In this document: piece by piece, positions 1 to 6,612 of the stretch
How the letters are laid out: every line of letters begins with the position of its first letter
Numbering within the stretch: position 1 is the first letter of the stretch
Assembly (NCBI GenBank): GCA_964570785.1
Contig: CAZMZG010000039.1
Location: forward strand, 1 to 16,606
Length of the DNA: 16,606 nucleotides
Direction of reading: 5' to 3'
DNA from: Thermatribacter sp964570785
GTDB lineage: Bacteria > Atribacterota > Atribacteria > Atribacterales > Thermatribacteraceae
The notes under the pieces: generated by a model
Databases searched by the model: none
Seen by the model: the letters and a program-made list of their open reading frames with translations, nothing else
Told to the model about the DNA's origin: nothing
Translations under genes and position numbers: made by a program

Positions 1-816
1 AGAGCTCCTGGTGAAAGAGAAGTATCGGTGTTGCAGTCCGGCAATCTGGTGGAAGGTGTTGATGCTATATTTTTTTCCGGGGGTAGCGCTTTTGGCCTCT
101 GTGTTGGAGAAGGAGTGGTTTCTTTCCTTAGAGAAAGAGGGAAGGGTTTTCCCACCAAAGCTGGTCCAGTCCCCATTGTTTCTGGGGCGGTTATTTATGA
201 CCTTGAGGTTTCAGAAGGGGTAGTTCCTACCGCAGAGTGGGGCTACCTGGCTGCTCAAAGAGCTTCTTTTCCGCCACAGGAGGGCAGTGTGGGAGCTGGT
301 GCCGGAGCCACGGTCGGCAAGGCTCTGGGTATGAGTTACGCTATGAAAGGCGGTTTTGGCTGGTCAAGGGTTAAGGCAGGAGAGGGGTATGTTGATAGTT
401 TTGTGGTTTGTAATGCTCTTGGTGACGTATATGACCCCTTTGAAGGAAGGCTTTTAGCCGGGGTGCGTGGTTTAAGTGGGAAGCCAGTAGGCTTTTTTGG
501 TGCCTCAGGTGATTTTTCAAGTTCACCCTTCAACACCACTTTACTTTTGCTTTTTTTCTCTTTTGAGCTTTCCCGGGAGGAACTGGAGGCTCTCTCCAGA
601 GTGGTTCACTCCGCCCTTGCAGTTTGTGTGCGTCCTCTGGCTACTCTCTATGACGGTGACCTGGTCTTTTTGGTAGCTGGCAAGGAAAGCAAAAAAGCGG
701 GCTATCTTGAAATTGTGAGGGCCGTTTATGAGAGTGTGAGCAAGGCTACGGTTAACGCTGTATGTAGGGCCAAAGGAATTCGAGGTGTACCCGCATACAG
801 TGATATAATGTTTTAA
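1..816 (+). CDS. P1 family peptidase (DmpA/NylC-type, S58), 5'-truncated by the window edge
   Basis: The reading frame is open from base 1, so the true start lies upstream. Seen: GGSAFGL near the left end, VPIVSGAVIYDL, GSVGAGAGATVGK and KGGFGWS, which are the conserved blocks of the P1/DmpA N-terminal-nucleophile hydrolases. Known: these enzymes (DmpA aminopeptidase, NylC nylon-oligomer hydrolase) cut themselves into two chains just before a Ser/Thr that becomes the catalytic N-terminal nucleophile. The FNTTL motif at 529-543 fits that site, with predicted cleavage between Asn (532-534) and Thr (535-537), as in the Asn-Thr cleavage of NylC. The physiological substrate is unknown; an aminopeptidase or amide hydrolase role is inferred. 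The last codons overlap a candidate promoter for the next gene. Confidence 0.88.
   Translation, partial: RAPGEREVSVLQSGNLVEGVDAIFFSGGSAFGLCVGEGVVSFLRERGKGFPTKAGPVPIVSGAVIYDLEVSEGVVPTAEWGYLAAQRASFPPQEGSVGAGAGATVGKALGMSYAMKGGFGWSRVKAGEGYVDSFVVCNALGDVYDPFEGRLLAGVRGLSGKPVGFFGASGDFSSSPFNTTLLLLFFSFELSREELEALSRVVHSALAVCVRPLATLYDGDLVFLVAGKESKKAGYLEIVRAVYESVSKATVNAVCRAKGIRGVPAYSDIMF
801..809 (+). promoter_or_regulatory. Extended -10 promoter for the ECF-S/coaX operon
   Basis: TGATATAAT matches an extended -10 element (TGN followed by a perfect TATAAT at 804-809). No good -35 box is visible at the usual distance, which is normal for extended -10 promoters. It lies in the last codons of the peptidase gene. 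Transcription would start near 816 and give a leader of about 46 bases before the start codon at 862. Inferred from sequence only. Confidence 0.5.
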
Positions 817-823
817 ACAAAAA

Positions 824-845
824 CGCCGACCCTCAGATGGCGGCG
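824..845 (+). promoter_or_regulatory. Short GC hairpin and strong ribosome binding site in the ECF-S leader
   Basis: CGCCG at 824-828 pairs with CGGCG at 841-845 across a 12-base loop. It ends two bases before a near-perfect Shine-Dalgarno sequence, GGAGGTGAT (848-856), five bases upstream of the ATG at 862. The hairpin could influence ribosome access, but it is too small to assign to any riboswitch class. Confidence 0.25.
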
Positions 846-861
846 ATGGAGGTGATTTTTC

Positions 862-1398
862 ATGTCCCGTCCGGTATCCAGGAGAACTGGAGCGGGAGTT
901 AATTCCAGGTTACCTCTGCGTAAGATCCTCTTAGCTGGTATCCTGGGAGCCATTTCGGCTATTCTGGGTTTGACTCCCCTGGGTCTGATTCCCGTTCCCA
1001 ATCTTTCTGGCTATGCAACAGTAATGCACATTCCGGCGATTATTGGGGGCCTTCTGGGTGGTCCTTTGGTAGGAGCTATGGTAGGGTTGGTCCTGGGCTT
1101 TTTTACGATGCACCTTTTTCTGGGCAATCTGGTGGCCTGCTTTGTTCCCCGTTTGTTGATTGGAGTGGTTGCCTACTACGTTTTTACGTTGCTGGGTAGA
1201 AACAGATATGCTATTCTGGTAGCAGCCCTGGCTGGCACCTTTACCAACACGGCTGGTGTCCTGGGGTTGATGGTGCTGATGAAATACTTTACCTGGCAGC
1301 AGGTTTTACCCGTTTTTGCTCTGAATGGTTCTTTAGAACTTTTGATTTCAGCGGTAATTGTTTACCCGATAGTGCGCGTTTTGCAGAAGGTGGTTTGA
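862..1398 (+). CDS. ECF transporter S component, probably for pantothenate
   Basis: A 178-residue, very hydrophobic protein with about five or six membrane segments after a basic N-terminus (MSRPVSRRTG). The core YATVMHIPAIIGGLLGGPLVGAMVG pattern is typical of substrate-binding S components of energy-coupling-factor transporters: a His-Ile-Pro turn followed by a Gly-rich helix pair. S components bind one vitamin and work with a shared EcfT/EcfA1/EcfA2 module, which is not in this window. The type III pantothenate kinase gene starts six bases downstream, so pantothenate (PanT-like) is the best substrate guess by context. Other ligands are not excluded. The start at 862 is fixed by the strong ribosome binding site at 848-856. 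Confidence 0.8.
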   Translation: MSRPVSRRTGAGVNSRLPLRKILLAGILGAISAILGLTPLGLIPVPNLSGYATVMHIPAIIGGLLGGPLVGAMVGLVLGFFTMHLFLGNLVACFVPRLLIGVVAYYVFTLLGRNRYAILVAALAGTFTNTAGVLGLMVLMKYFTWQQVLPVFALNGSLELLISAVIVYPIVRVLQKVV

Positions 1399-1404
1399 TT
1401 CCTT

Positions 1405-2166
1405 ATGCTCCTTTGTATTGACGTGGGTAACACGCATACCAACTTTGGGGTTTTCAAAAAGGGAAGGCTTTTGTGCTCTTTTCGGGTTTCTACTTCCATC
1501 CGGAGAACTGAGGACGAGTGGTATCTTCTCTTTTTGAACCTTTTAAGAGGTGGCGGAGTAGAATTGGATGAGGTCAAGCGGGTGGCTATTTCCTGCGTGG
1601 TACCCCCGGTTCTGAATACTCTGGATTTGCTTTTTGGCAAAAGGAATGGGTTGATGGTTTTAAAAGTTGGTCCAGGAATCAAGACGGGCCTGGCTATAAA
1701 AGCTGAAGCACGAGAAGTGGGCGCAGACAGGGTGGTTAACGCTGTGGCCGCTTCTCACCTTTATGGTGGAGACCTGATTGTGATCGATTTCGGGACGGCT
1801 ACCACTTTCTGTGCGATAACCAGTAAGAGGGAGTATCTGGGTGGGGCTATAGCACCGGGAATTGGCATGGCCTGTGAAGCCCTTTACGAAAAAACGGCCA
1901 AGCTTCCCAAGGTAGACATCGAAGTTCCCGAACATTGCATTGGCAGAAATACTGTTGAGGCGATGCATGCGGGGATATTTTTCGGTTACATTGGCCTAAG
2001 CAGAGAAATCATCAAGCGCATGAAAGAAGAATTTTCGCAAGAAGCCCAGGTGATAGCCACTGGTGGTTGGGGTATTTTTTTGCATCGCTACTGCGACTTT
2101 GTGGACGTTTTTAATCCGGTATTGACCCTTGAGGGGTTGAGGATTATCGATGAACTCAATGCTTGA
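1405..2166 (+). CDS. coaX: Type III pantothenate kinase
   Basis: Phosphorylates pantothenate with ATP, the first step of CoA synthesis. The 253-residue length is typical. ASKHA-fold motifs are all visible: DVGNT at residues 6-10 (phosphate loop), GPGIKTGL near 89-96, GADRVVN at 106-112 containing the catalytic Asp, DFGTATT at 128-134, GGAIAPGI at 146-153, and a C-terminal TGGWG. Type III enzymes are not feedback-inhibited by CoA and often need a monovalent cation. The gene follows the ECF S component by six bases and its 3' end overlaps the bactofilin start by 17 bases, so the three are probably co-transcribed and the last pair translationally coupled. Confidence 0.96.
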   Translation: MLLCIDVGNTHTNFGVFKKGRLLCSFRVSTSIRRTEDEWYLLFLNLLRGGGVELDEVKRVAISCVVPPVLNTLDLLFGKRNGLMVLKVGPGIKTGLAIKAEAREVGADRVVNAVAASHLYGGDLIVIDFGTATTFCAITSKREYLGGAIAPGIGMACEALYEKTAKLPKVDIEVPEHCIGRNTVEAMHAGIFFGYIGLSREIIKRMKEEFSQEAQVIATGGWGIFLHRYCDFVDVFNPVLTLEGLRIIDELNA

Positions 2167-2515
2167 GCATATAAATCCTCGCGAAACGTTACTTTTGGGA
2201 GAGGGAAGTGTAGTTAAAGGAGCGCTAAAGGACAAGGAAGCTGCTCTGATTCATGGTAAAGTGAATGGGGAAGTCAAGTGTAAATCTTTGTTGATTGCCA
2301 AGAGTGGTCAGGTTAGGGGCAAAATAGAGGTCGATCATCTGGAACTTTGGGGAGAGGTAGATGGTAATCTAAAAGTAGGGAAGGCATATTTTTTGAAGGG
2401 CAGTGTTACCCGAGGTGTGGTGCTTGCAAGAAGTGCAGGCCTTGTTCCGGGGGCAACTTTGGAGGGTAGTCTGGTGTTTCAGGTTGTGGAGGATGAGAAA
2501 AAAGATGAAACCTAA
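2150..2515 (+). CDS. Bactofilin (polymer-forming cytoskeletal protein, DUF583)
   Basis: A 121-residue protein with the bactofilin beta-helix pattern: repeating Gly-spaced strands such as IHGKVNGEV, AKSGQVRGKI, LWGEVDGNL and SAGLVPGATLEGSL, between short charged ends. Bactofilins self-assemble without nucleotides into filaments that scaffold wall synthesis, polarity or other membrane-linked machinery. The start at 2150 (MNSML) is preferred over 2159 because TGAGG at 2138-2142 is seven bases upstream. That makes the gene overlap coaX by 17 bases. Its ribosome binding site therefore lies inside coaX, and expression probably depends on coaX translation. The cellular role here is unknown. Confidence 0.88.
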   Translation: MNSMLEHINPRETLLLGEGSVVKGALKDKEAALIHGKVNGEVKCKSLLIAKSGQVRGKIEVDHLELWGEVDGNLKVGKAYFLKGSVTRGVVLARSAGLVPGATLEGSLVFQVVEDEKKDET

Positions 2516-3434
2516 AAGAGTGGTCAGTATTAGTCTGGGTTCTTCCCGCAGAAATCACCGGGCGGAAGTAGAGCTCTTGGGTCAGAAGGTGATTATAGAG
2601 AGAGTAGGCGTGGATGGTGATAAAGAGCGCTTCAAGCAGCTTCTAAGGGAGCTGGACGGGAAAGTAGACGCTTTTGGCTTGGGAGGCGCAGACCTGTATC
2701 TCCGGGCTGGGAAATACCGTTATCTGGTGAAGGATGTTGCCCGACTGGTGGAAGGAGCCCGCAAAACACCTATTGTCGATGGTGGTGAATTGAAAAGTAT
2801 TTGGGAGCGCGAAATACCCCTCCTTTTGCAAAAGGAGGGAGTAGTGGACTGGAAAGGCAAAGTCGCCCTTATCATGAGCGGTATGGACCGCTATGGGCTT
2901 GCTGAGGGCCTTTATCTTGCAGGTTGTTCTTTGCTTATTGGGGACATGCCTTTTGCTTTGGGCATTCCCATCGCTTTGCGCAGGTTATGGACCCTTCGTT
3001 TTCTCTCTGTTTTGATGATGCCGGTTTTGAGGCGCCTGCCTATAGATATTCTTTATCCTACGGGGAAAAAGCAGGAAGAGCGCACTCCTCGCTTCCCTTT
3101 CTATTTTGAGCGTTCCCATGTTATTGGGGGAGATTTTCTTTATATCCGACGTTTTGCTCCTCCTAAGCTACCCGGGAAGATAATCATTACCAACACGGTG
3201 ACTGCAGAAGACCTCGAGGAGCTGCGTGATATGGGAGTGCACTTTTTAATAACCACCACTCCCGAAATTCAGGGTAGATCTTTTGGCACTAACGTTTTGC
3301 AAGCGGTTTTTGTGGCCTTACTGGAACGAAGCCCCGAAGAAATTACTCCCGAAGATTATCTTTCCCTTATGCGCAAGGTGGGATTTAAACCCCGTGTGGT
3401 GGTGCTCAACAAAATTGAGGGTAAGCCTTTTTGA
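2505..3434 (+). CDS. Uncharacterised Rossmann-like protein, family often labelled quinate 5-dehydrogenase
   Basis: A 309-residue protein with no proven function. From memory it resembles a family in anaerobic Firmicutes annotated as quinate 5-dehydrogenase; I know of no biochemical proof for that name. Seen: N-terminal VVSISLGSSRRNHRAEV, DAFGLGGADLYL near residue 60, a dinucleotide-fold-like segment around VALIMSGMDRYGLAEGL and GCSLLIGD, then LYPTGKKQE and a C-terminal block ITNTVTAEDLEELRDMGV with TTTPEIQGRSFGTN. The ATG at 2505 is chosen because GGAGG (2488-2492) abuts the in-frame ATG at 2493, which is too close. The gene overlaps the bactofilin end by 11 bases and ends 13 bases before the aminotransferase start, so it probably shares a pathway with the genes that follow. 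Confidence 0.6.
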   Translation: MKPKRVVSISLGSSRRNHRAEVELLGQKVIIERVGVDGDKERFKQLLRELDGKVDAFGLGGADLYLRAGKYRYLVKDVARLVEGARKTPIVDGGELKSIWEREIPLLLQKEGVVDWKGKVALIMSGMDRYGLAEGLYLAGCSLLIGDMPFALGIPIALRRLWTLRFLSVLMMPVLRRLPIDILYPTGKKQEERTPRFPFYFERSHVIGGDFLYIRRFAPPKLPGKIIITNTVTAEDLEELRDMGVHFLITTTPEIQGRSFGTNVLQAVFVALLERSPEEITPEDYLSLMRKVGFKPRVVVLNKIEGKPF

Positions 3435-3447
3435 GGAGGCGATGGTG

Positions 3448-4734
3448 ATGGAATGGCTTAAGCAATGCAGTGAGGAAGATAAAAAGCGTTTTGTGGAGGA
3501 AACCGTCGAAAAGTATGCCAAATTCATTAACCCTGGTTTGGTGCGCCTTTTTAAGTTTGCTAACTTTAATACCGTGGAGTGGAAAGGAAAAGGCGCCAAA
3601 GTATGGGACGTTTTTGGCAACGAATATATTGACTGCATAGGTGGGTTTGGAGTTTTCAACGTGGGTCGCAATCACCCCCGGGTGGTTGAGGCTGTTAAAA
3701 AGCAACTTGATCTTCTTCCTCTCTCCACCCGCACTCTTTTCAACCGTCAGCAGGCTGATCTTGCTGAGATGCTTGCGCAAATTACCCCGGGAGAGCTTCA
3801 GTATTCCTTCTTCTGCAATAGTGGCGCCGAAGCAGTGGAGGGAGCGATCAAGCTGGCGCGCTTTTACACGGGGCGAAAAAAGCTGGTCTCGACCCTGGGC
3901 GGTTTCCATGGTAAGACCATGGGGGCGCTGAGTGTTTCTGGTCGTGAGGTTTACAAAAAACCCTTTGAACCGCTTCTGCCGGAGACCTATCAGGTTCCCT
4001 TTGGTGACGTGGAAGCCATGTCCCGGGTTGTTGACGAACAAACGGCTGCAGTGGTTCTTGAGCCTGTCCAGGGAGAGGGAGGAATTATTCTCCCCCCACC
4101 TAATTACCTTTCTGAAGTGCGGAGAATTTGTGACGCGAAAGGAGCTTTGCTTATTCTGGATGAAGTGCAGACCGGTTTGGGCAGAACAGGTGCCATGTTT
4201 GCTTGCGAACATTATGGAGTGGTTCCGGACATTCTCACTCTTGCTAAGGGGTTGGGAGGAGGCATTCTTCCCCTGGGGGCCTTTATGAGCACTGCCCGGA
4301 TCTGGTCGGTTTTTGAAGACAATCCCTTCATTCACAGCTCAACTCTGGGTAGCAATCCTTTGAGTTGTGCAGCGGGAATTGAGACACTTAAAGTTTTGCA
4401 GGAAGAAGAAATCCCTCAAAAAACTGCTCAAAAAGGAGATTACGTGCTTTCTGCTCTTCGGGGTTTGGCCAGTCAGTTTGAAACAATGATTAAGGAAGTG
4501 CGGGGAAAGGGGTTACTTATTGGAGTTGAATTTTTCGACTCCGACGTGGCTTCACTCCTCGCTATGGAAATGGCGCAGCGCAGGGTGCTGGTTGCCTATA
4601 CTCTGAATAATCCCAGGGTTATCCGCCTGGAACCGCCTCTGGTAATCGAGAAGGAAGAGCTGGATCTGGTTCTGGAGGCCTTTGAGGACTCGCTGAGAAG
4701 TGTTCAGAAAATCCTGGAAGAAATAGGGGGGTGA
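3448..4734 (+). CDS. Class III (PLP) aminotransferase, putrescine aminotransferase-like
   Basis: A 428-residue pyridoxal-phosphate enzyme strongly resembling E. coli putrescine aminotransferase (YgjG/PatA). Matching blocks include QYSFFCNSGAEAVEGAIKLAR, FHGKTMGALS, VVLEPVQGEGGIILPPP, LILDEVQTGLGRTG and PDILTLAKGLGGG, whose Lys binds the cofactor, then NPFIHSSTLGSNPL. Family enzymes move an amino group between an aliphatic or omega amine and a keto acid, giving or using an aldehyde. The substrate cannot be read from sequence. ATG 3448 is preferred over ATG 3442 because GGAGG (3435-3439) lies eight bases upstream of it and only two from the other. The stop overlaps the region of the next gene's ribosome binding site. 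Neighbouring acyl reductase and SRPBCC genes suggest a hydrophobic aldehyde or amine as a possible substrate. Confidence 0.9.
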   Translation: MEWLKQCSEEDKKRFVEETVEKYAKFINPGLVRLFKFANFNTVEWKGKGAKVWDVFGNEYIDCIGGFGVFNVGRNHPRVVEAVKKQLDLLPLSTRTLFNRQQADLAEMLAQITPGELQYSFFCNSGAEAVEGAIKLARFYTGRKKLVSTLGGFHGKTMGALSVSGREVYKKPFEPLLPETYQVPFGDVEAMSRVVDEQTAAVVLEPVQGEGGIILPPPNYLSEVRRICDAKGALLILDEVQTGLGRTGAMFACEHYGVVPDILTLAKGLGGGILPLGAFMSTARIWSVFEDNPFIHSSTLGSNPLSCAAGIETLKVLQEEEIPQKTAQKGDYVLSALRGLASQFETMIKEVRGKGLLIGVEFFDSDVASLLAMEMAQRRVLVAYTLNNPRVIRLEPPLVIEKEELDLVLEAFEDSLRSVQKILEEIGG

Positions 4735-4739
4735 AGACA

Positions 4740-5177
4740 ATGGCCAAGGTGCATGGTGAGATAATTATCAAAGGGAAGCCAGAAGATGTTTACCAGAAAG
4801 CTAAGGATATTGAGCGGCTGGCCAGCTTTCTGCCAGACCTTAAAGAGGTTAAGATTTTGAAGCAGGAAGGTAGCGAGGTGGAGAGTTTCTGGAAGGGAGA
4901 ATTTCAGGGTAGAGAAGTGAAGTGGACCGAGAAAGACATCTGGGATGATGCGGCCCGAGAATGCCGTTTTTACGCAACAGGTGGCGACTTTAAAAAGTAT
5001 GAAGGAGTATGGCGTTTTGCAGAGCAGGGACAGGAAGAGACTCGGGTAGAGCTTGAAATTGAGTATGACCTGGGTCTTCCTCTGGTAGGGGCTTTGATAA
5101 GTGCTTTTCTTAAAAAGAAAATGCAGGAAAACCTGCAGGCTATGCTGGAGGCTCTCAAGAAATCCTGTGAAGGATAA
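4740..5177 (+). CDS. SRPBCC (START/Bet v1-like) domain protein
   Basis: A 145-residue protein with the coenzyme-Q-binding/cyclase-like SRPBCC pattern. It begins with a strand (VHGEIIIKGKPEDVYQKAKDIERLASFLPDLKEVKIL), continues with alternating strands ending in a Trp-rich region (EVKWTEKDIWDD), a GGDFKKYEGVWRF segment, and finishes with a long amphipathic helix (residues ~117-143). The fold encloses a hydrophobic cavity, and members bind lipids, polyketides or quinones or act as aromatases. ATG 4740 is chosen over the upstream GTG 4731 because the G-rich site at 4726-4732 sits seven bases before it. It lies five bases after the aminotransferase and before the acyl-reductase homolog, consistent with carrying a hydrophobic intermediate; this is inference. 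Confidence 0.78.
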   Translation: MAKVHGEIIIKGKPEDVYQKAKDIERLASFLPDLKEVKILKQEGSEVESFWKGEFQGREVKWTEKDIWDDAARECRFYATGGDFKKYEGVWRFAEQGQEETRVELEIEYDLGLPLVGALISAFLKKKMQENLQAMLEALKKSCEG

Positions 5178-5200
5178 ATCAATGTGAGCTGGTGATAAAA

Positions 5201-6283
5201 ATGTCCAAGGACCGTTTTGCTTTTATCATTCATGCTATGTCTGCTCAGGATATTAAGGACCATTTCAAACCCCTGAAGATTCTTCCCTCCAGAGCGGTGG
5301 AGTTTCTGGCTTCGAGAGTTAAACCTTTCATCTTATCTGAAGTCCGTGGGGTGCGTTCCCAGGCTACTGGCAAGGAAATAGAGGGCTATTTTGTGGGGCT
5401 ACCCATGACTCCTCGAGTACTTCTCGAGTACCCTTTCTCTTTTGTAGCTCGTAAAATACGCGAGTGTGGTTTTCTGGCCCAGGAAAAGGGAGCCAAAATA
5501 ATTGGTTTGGGAGCTTTCACTTCAGTGGCCGGAGACGGAGGAATAACCATTAAAAAGGGATTGGATATTGCGGTTACCACTGGTAACAGCTATACAGTAG
5601 CTACGGCTATTGAAGCCCTTAAAATAGCAGCGTCCAAAATGAGTCTTGACCTGGATGAAGAGGAAATTGCTATAGTGGGGGCAACCGGTTCCATCGGAAG
5701 AGCCTGTGCTCTCATTCTTGCTGAGGAAGGTAAAAGACTGCGTTTGGTAGGACGAGATCCTGACAAAGTGAGTGCTGTCCAGAGAGAGATAGAAGAAAAG
5801 CTGGGAGTTAAAGTTCCTGGTTTTGTAGATGTGGAGGAAGGTATTAAAGGTTCGCGGGCAATTCTCACCGTGACTTCAGCCATCGGGGGCATCATCCGGG
5901 CTGATTGGATTGCCCGGGGAGCAGTGATTTGCGATGTGGCCCGTCCTCGCAACGTAGCCCATGAAGTGGCTAAGCAGAGGAAGGACGTTCTGGTTATCGA
6001 AGGTGGGGTAGTGGACGTTCCTGGAGAACCCGATTTTGGGATGGATTTTGGCTATCCACCTGGCAAGGCCTATGCATGTATGGCGGAAACCATGATTTTA
6101 ACCCTGGAGGGACGCTTTGAGGACTATACTCTGGGTAAGGAGGTGGAGGTTGAGAAAGTAAAAGAAATCACCCGTCTTGCTGAGAAACACGGCTTTAAAG
6201 TCTCGGGGTTGCGCAGTTTTGGCCGGGAAATAAGCGATCAGGAAATAGCCTTGATCAGGGAAGAAGCTTTGAGAAAGAATTAA
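5201..6283 (+). CDS. Long-chain acyl-[ACP] reductase (AAR)-like oxidoreductase
   Basis: A 360-residue protein resembling, over most of its length, the cyanobacterial reductase that converts fatty acyl-ACP to fatty aldehyde using NADPH. Corresponding blocks: FIIHAMSAQDI at the N-terminus, GLGAFTSV at 102-109, TTGNSYT at 126-132, a Rossmann loop IVGATGSIG at 158-166, RPRNV at 248-252, IEGGVV at 267-272, and PPGKAYACMAETMILTLEG around 286-304. Cys293 aligns with the cysteine essential for thioester reduction in the Synechococcus enzyme (Cys294, from memory). ATG 5201 is preferred over GTG 5192; GGTGAT at 5191-5196 serves it. Substrate could be acyl-ACP or acyl-CoA. Automated annotation may call this a shikimate dehydrogenase-like or NAD-binding protein. 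Confidence 0.78.
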   Translation: MSKDRFAFIIHAMSAQDIKDHFKPLKILPSRAVEFLASRVKPFILSEVRGVRSQATGKEIEGYFVGLPMTPRVLLEYPFSFVARKIRECGFLAQEKGAKIIGLGAFTSVAGDGGITIKKGLDIAVTTGNSYTVATAIEALKIAASKMSLDLDEEEIAIVGATGSIGRACALILAEEGKRLRLVGRDPDKVSAVQREIEEKLGVKVPGFVDVEEGIKGSRAILTVTSAIGGIIRADWIARGAVICDVARPRNVAHEVAKQRKDVLVIEGGVVDVPGEPDFGMDFGYPPGKAYACMAETMILTLEGRFEDYTLGKEVEVEKVKEITRLAEKHGFKVSGLRSFGREISDQEIALIREEALRKN

Positions 6284-6306
6284 CGATTCTTTGGAGGAGG
6301 GTAAAG

Positions 6307-6597
6307 ATGGGCACTTTTTTAAGGATCGTGGGTATCATAGTTATGATTTTTGGAATAGCAGTGGCGGTTTTTTCAATACTGGGCCTGGGGAGTTTTATAC
6401 AATTTTTCCAGTCTTCTTCCTCGGAATTTGCTCCTTTCGAGGGGGAGGAATTTCCTCCTATGCAGGAAATGAGGCCCTGGATGTGGATGGGAGGGGCGGT
6501 AGGTGCTGCTCTGGCTGGCTTTGGCACCTTTGTCGGGGGTGCAGCGCTTTTTTGTCTGGGGAGCATATACAACGAAGTCAGAAAACTGCGTGGATAG
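6307..6597 (+). CDS. Small two-helix membrane protein, function unknown
   Basis: A 96-residue protein with two hydrophobic segments, about residues 5-34 (FLRIVGIIVMIFGIAVAVFS) and 61-84 (GGAVGAALAGFGTFVGGAALF). They are separated by an acidic, Pro/Phe-rich stretch (EFAPFEGEEFPPMQEMRPWMWM), and the protein ends in a basic tail, NEVRKLRG. I do not recognise a family. The start is well supported by GGAGGAGG at 6293-6300, six bases upstream. It sits 23 bases after the acyl-reductase homolog and 15 bases before the CoA-disulfide reductase, so it is probably part of the same transcript. The overlapping reading in another frame from 6291 is less hydrophobic and lacks a ribosome binding site, so it is left out. 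Confidence 0.7.
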   Translation: MGTFLRIVGIIVMIFGIAVAVFSILGLGSFIQFFQSSSSEFAPFEGEEFPPMQEMRPWMWMGGAVGAALAGFGTFVGGAALFCLGSIYNEVRKLRG

Positions 6598-6612
6598 AAA
6601 GGAGTGGAAAAC

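Noticed and set aside
3406..4335. 309-residue open frame on the minus strand opposite the aminotransferase
   Set aside because: It is antisense to a clear aminotransferase, has no recognisable motif or ribosome binding site, and reflects codon bias of the true gene.
5412..5431. Repeat of CTCGAGTAC twice, two bases apart
   Set aside because: It lies within the acyl-reductase coding frame (PRVLLEYP region) and is not repeated elsewhere; coincidence is likely.
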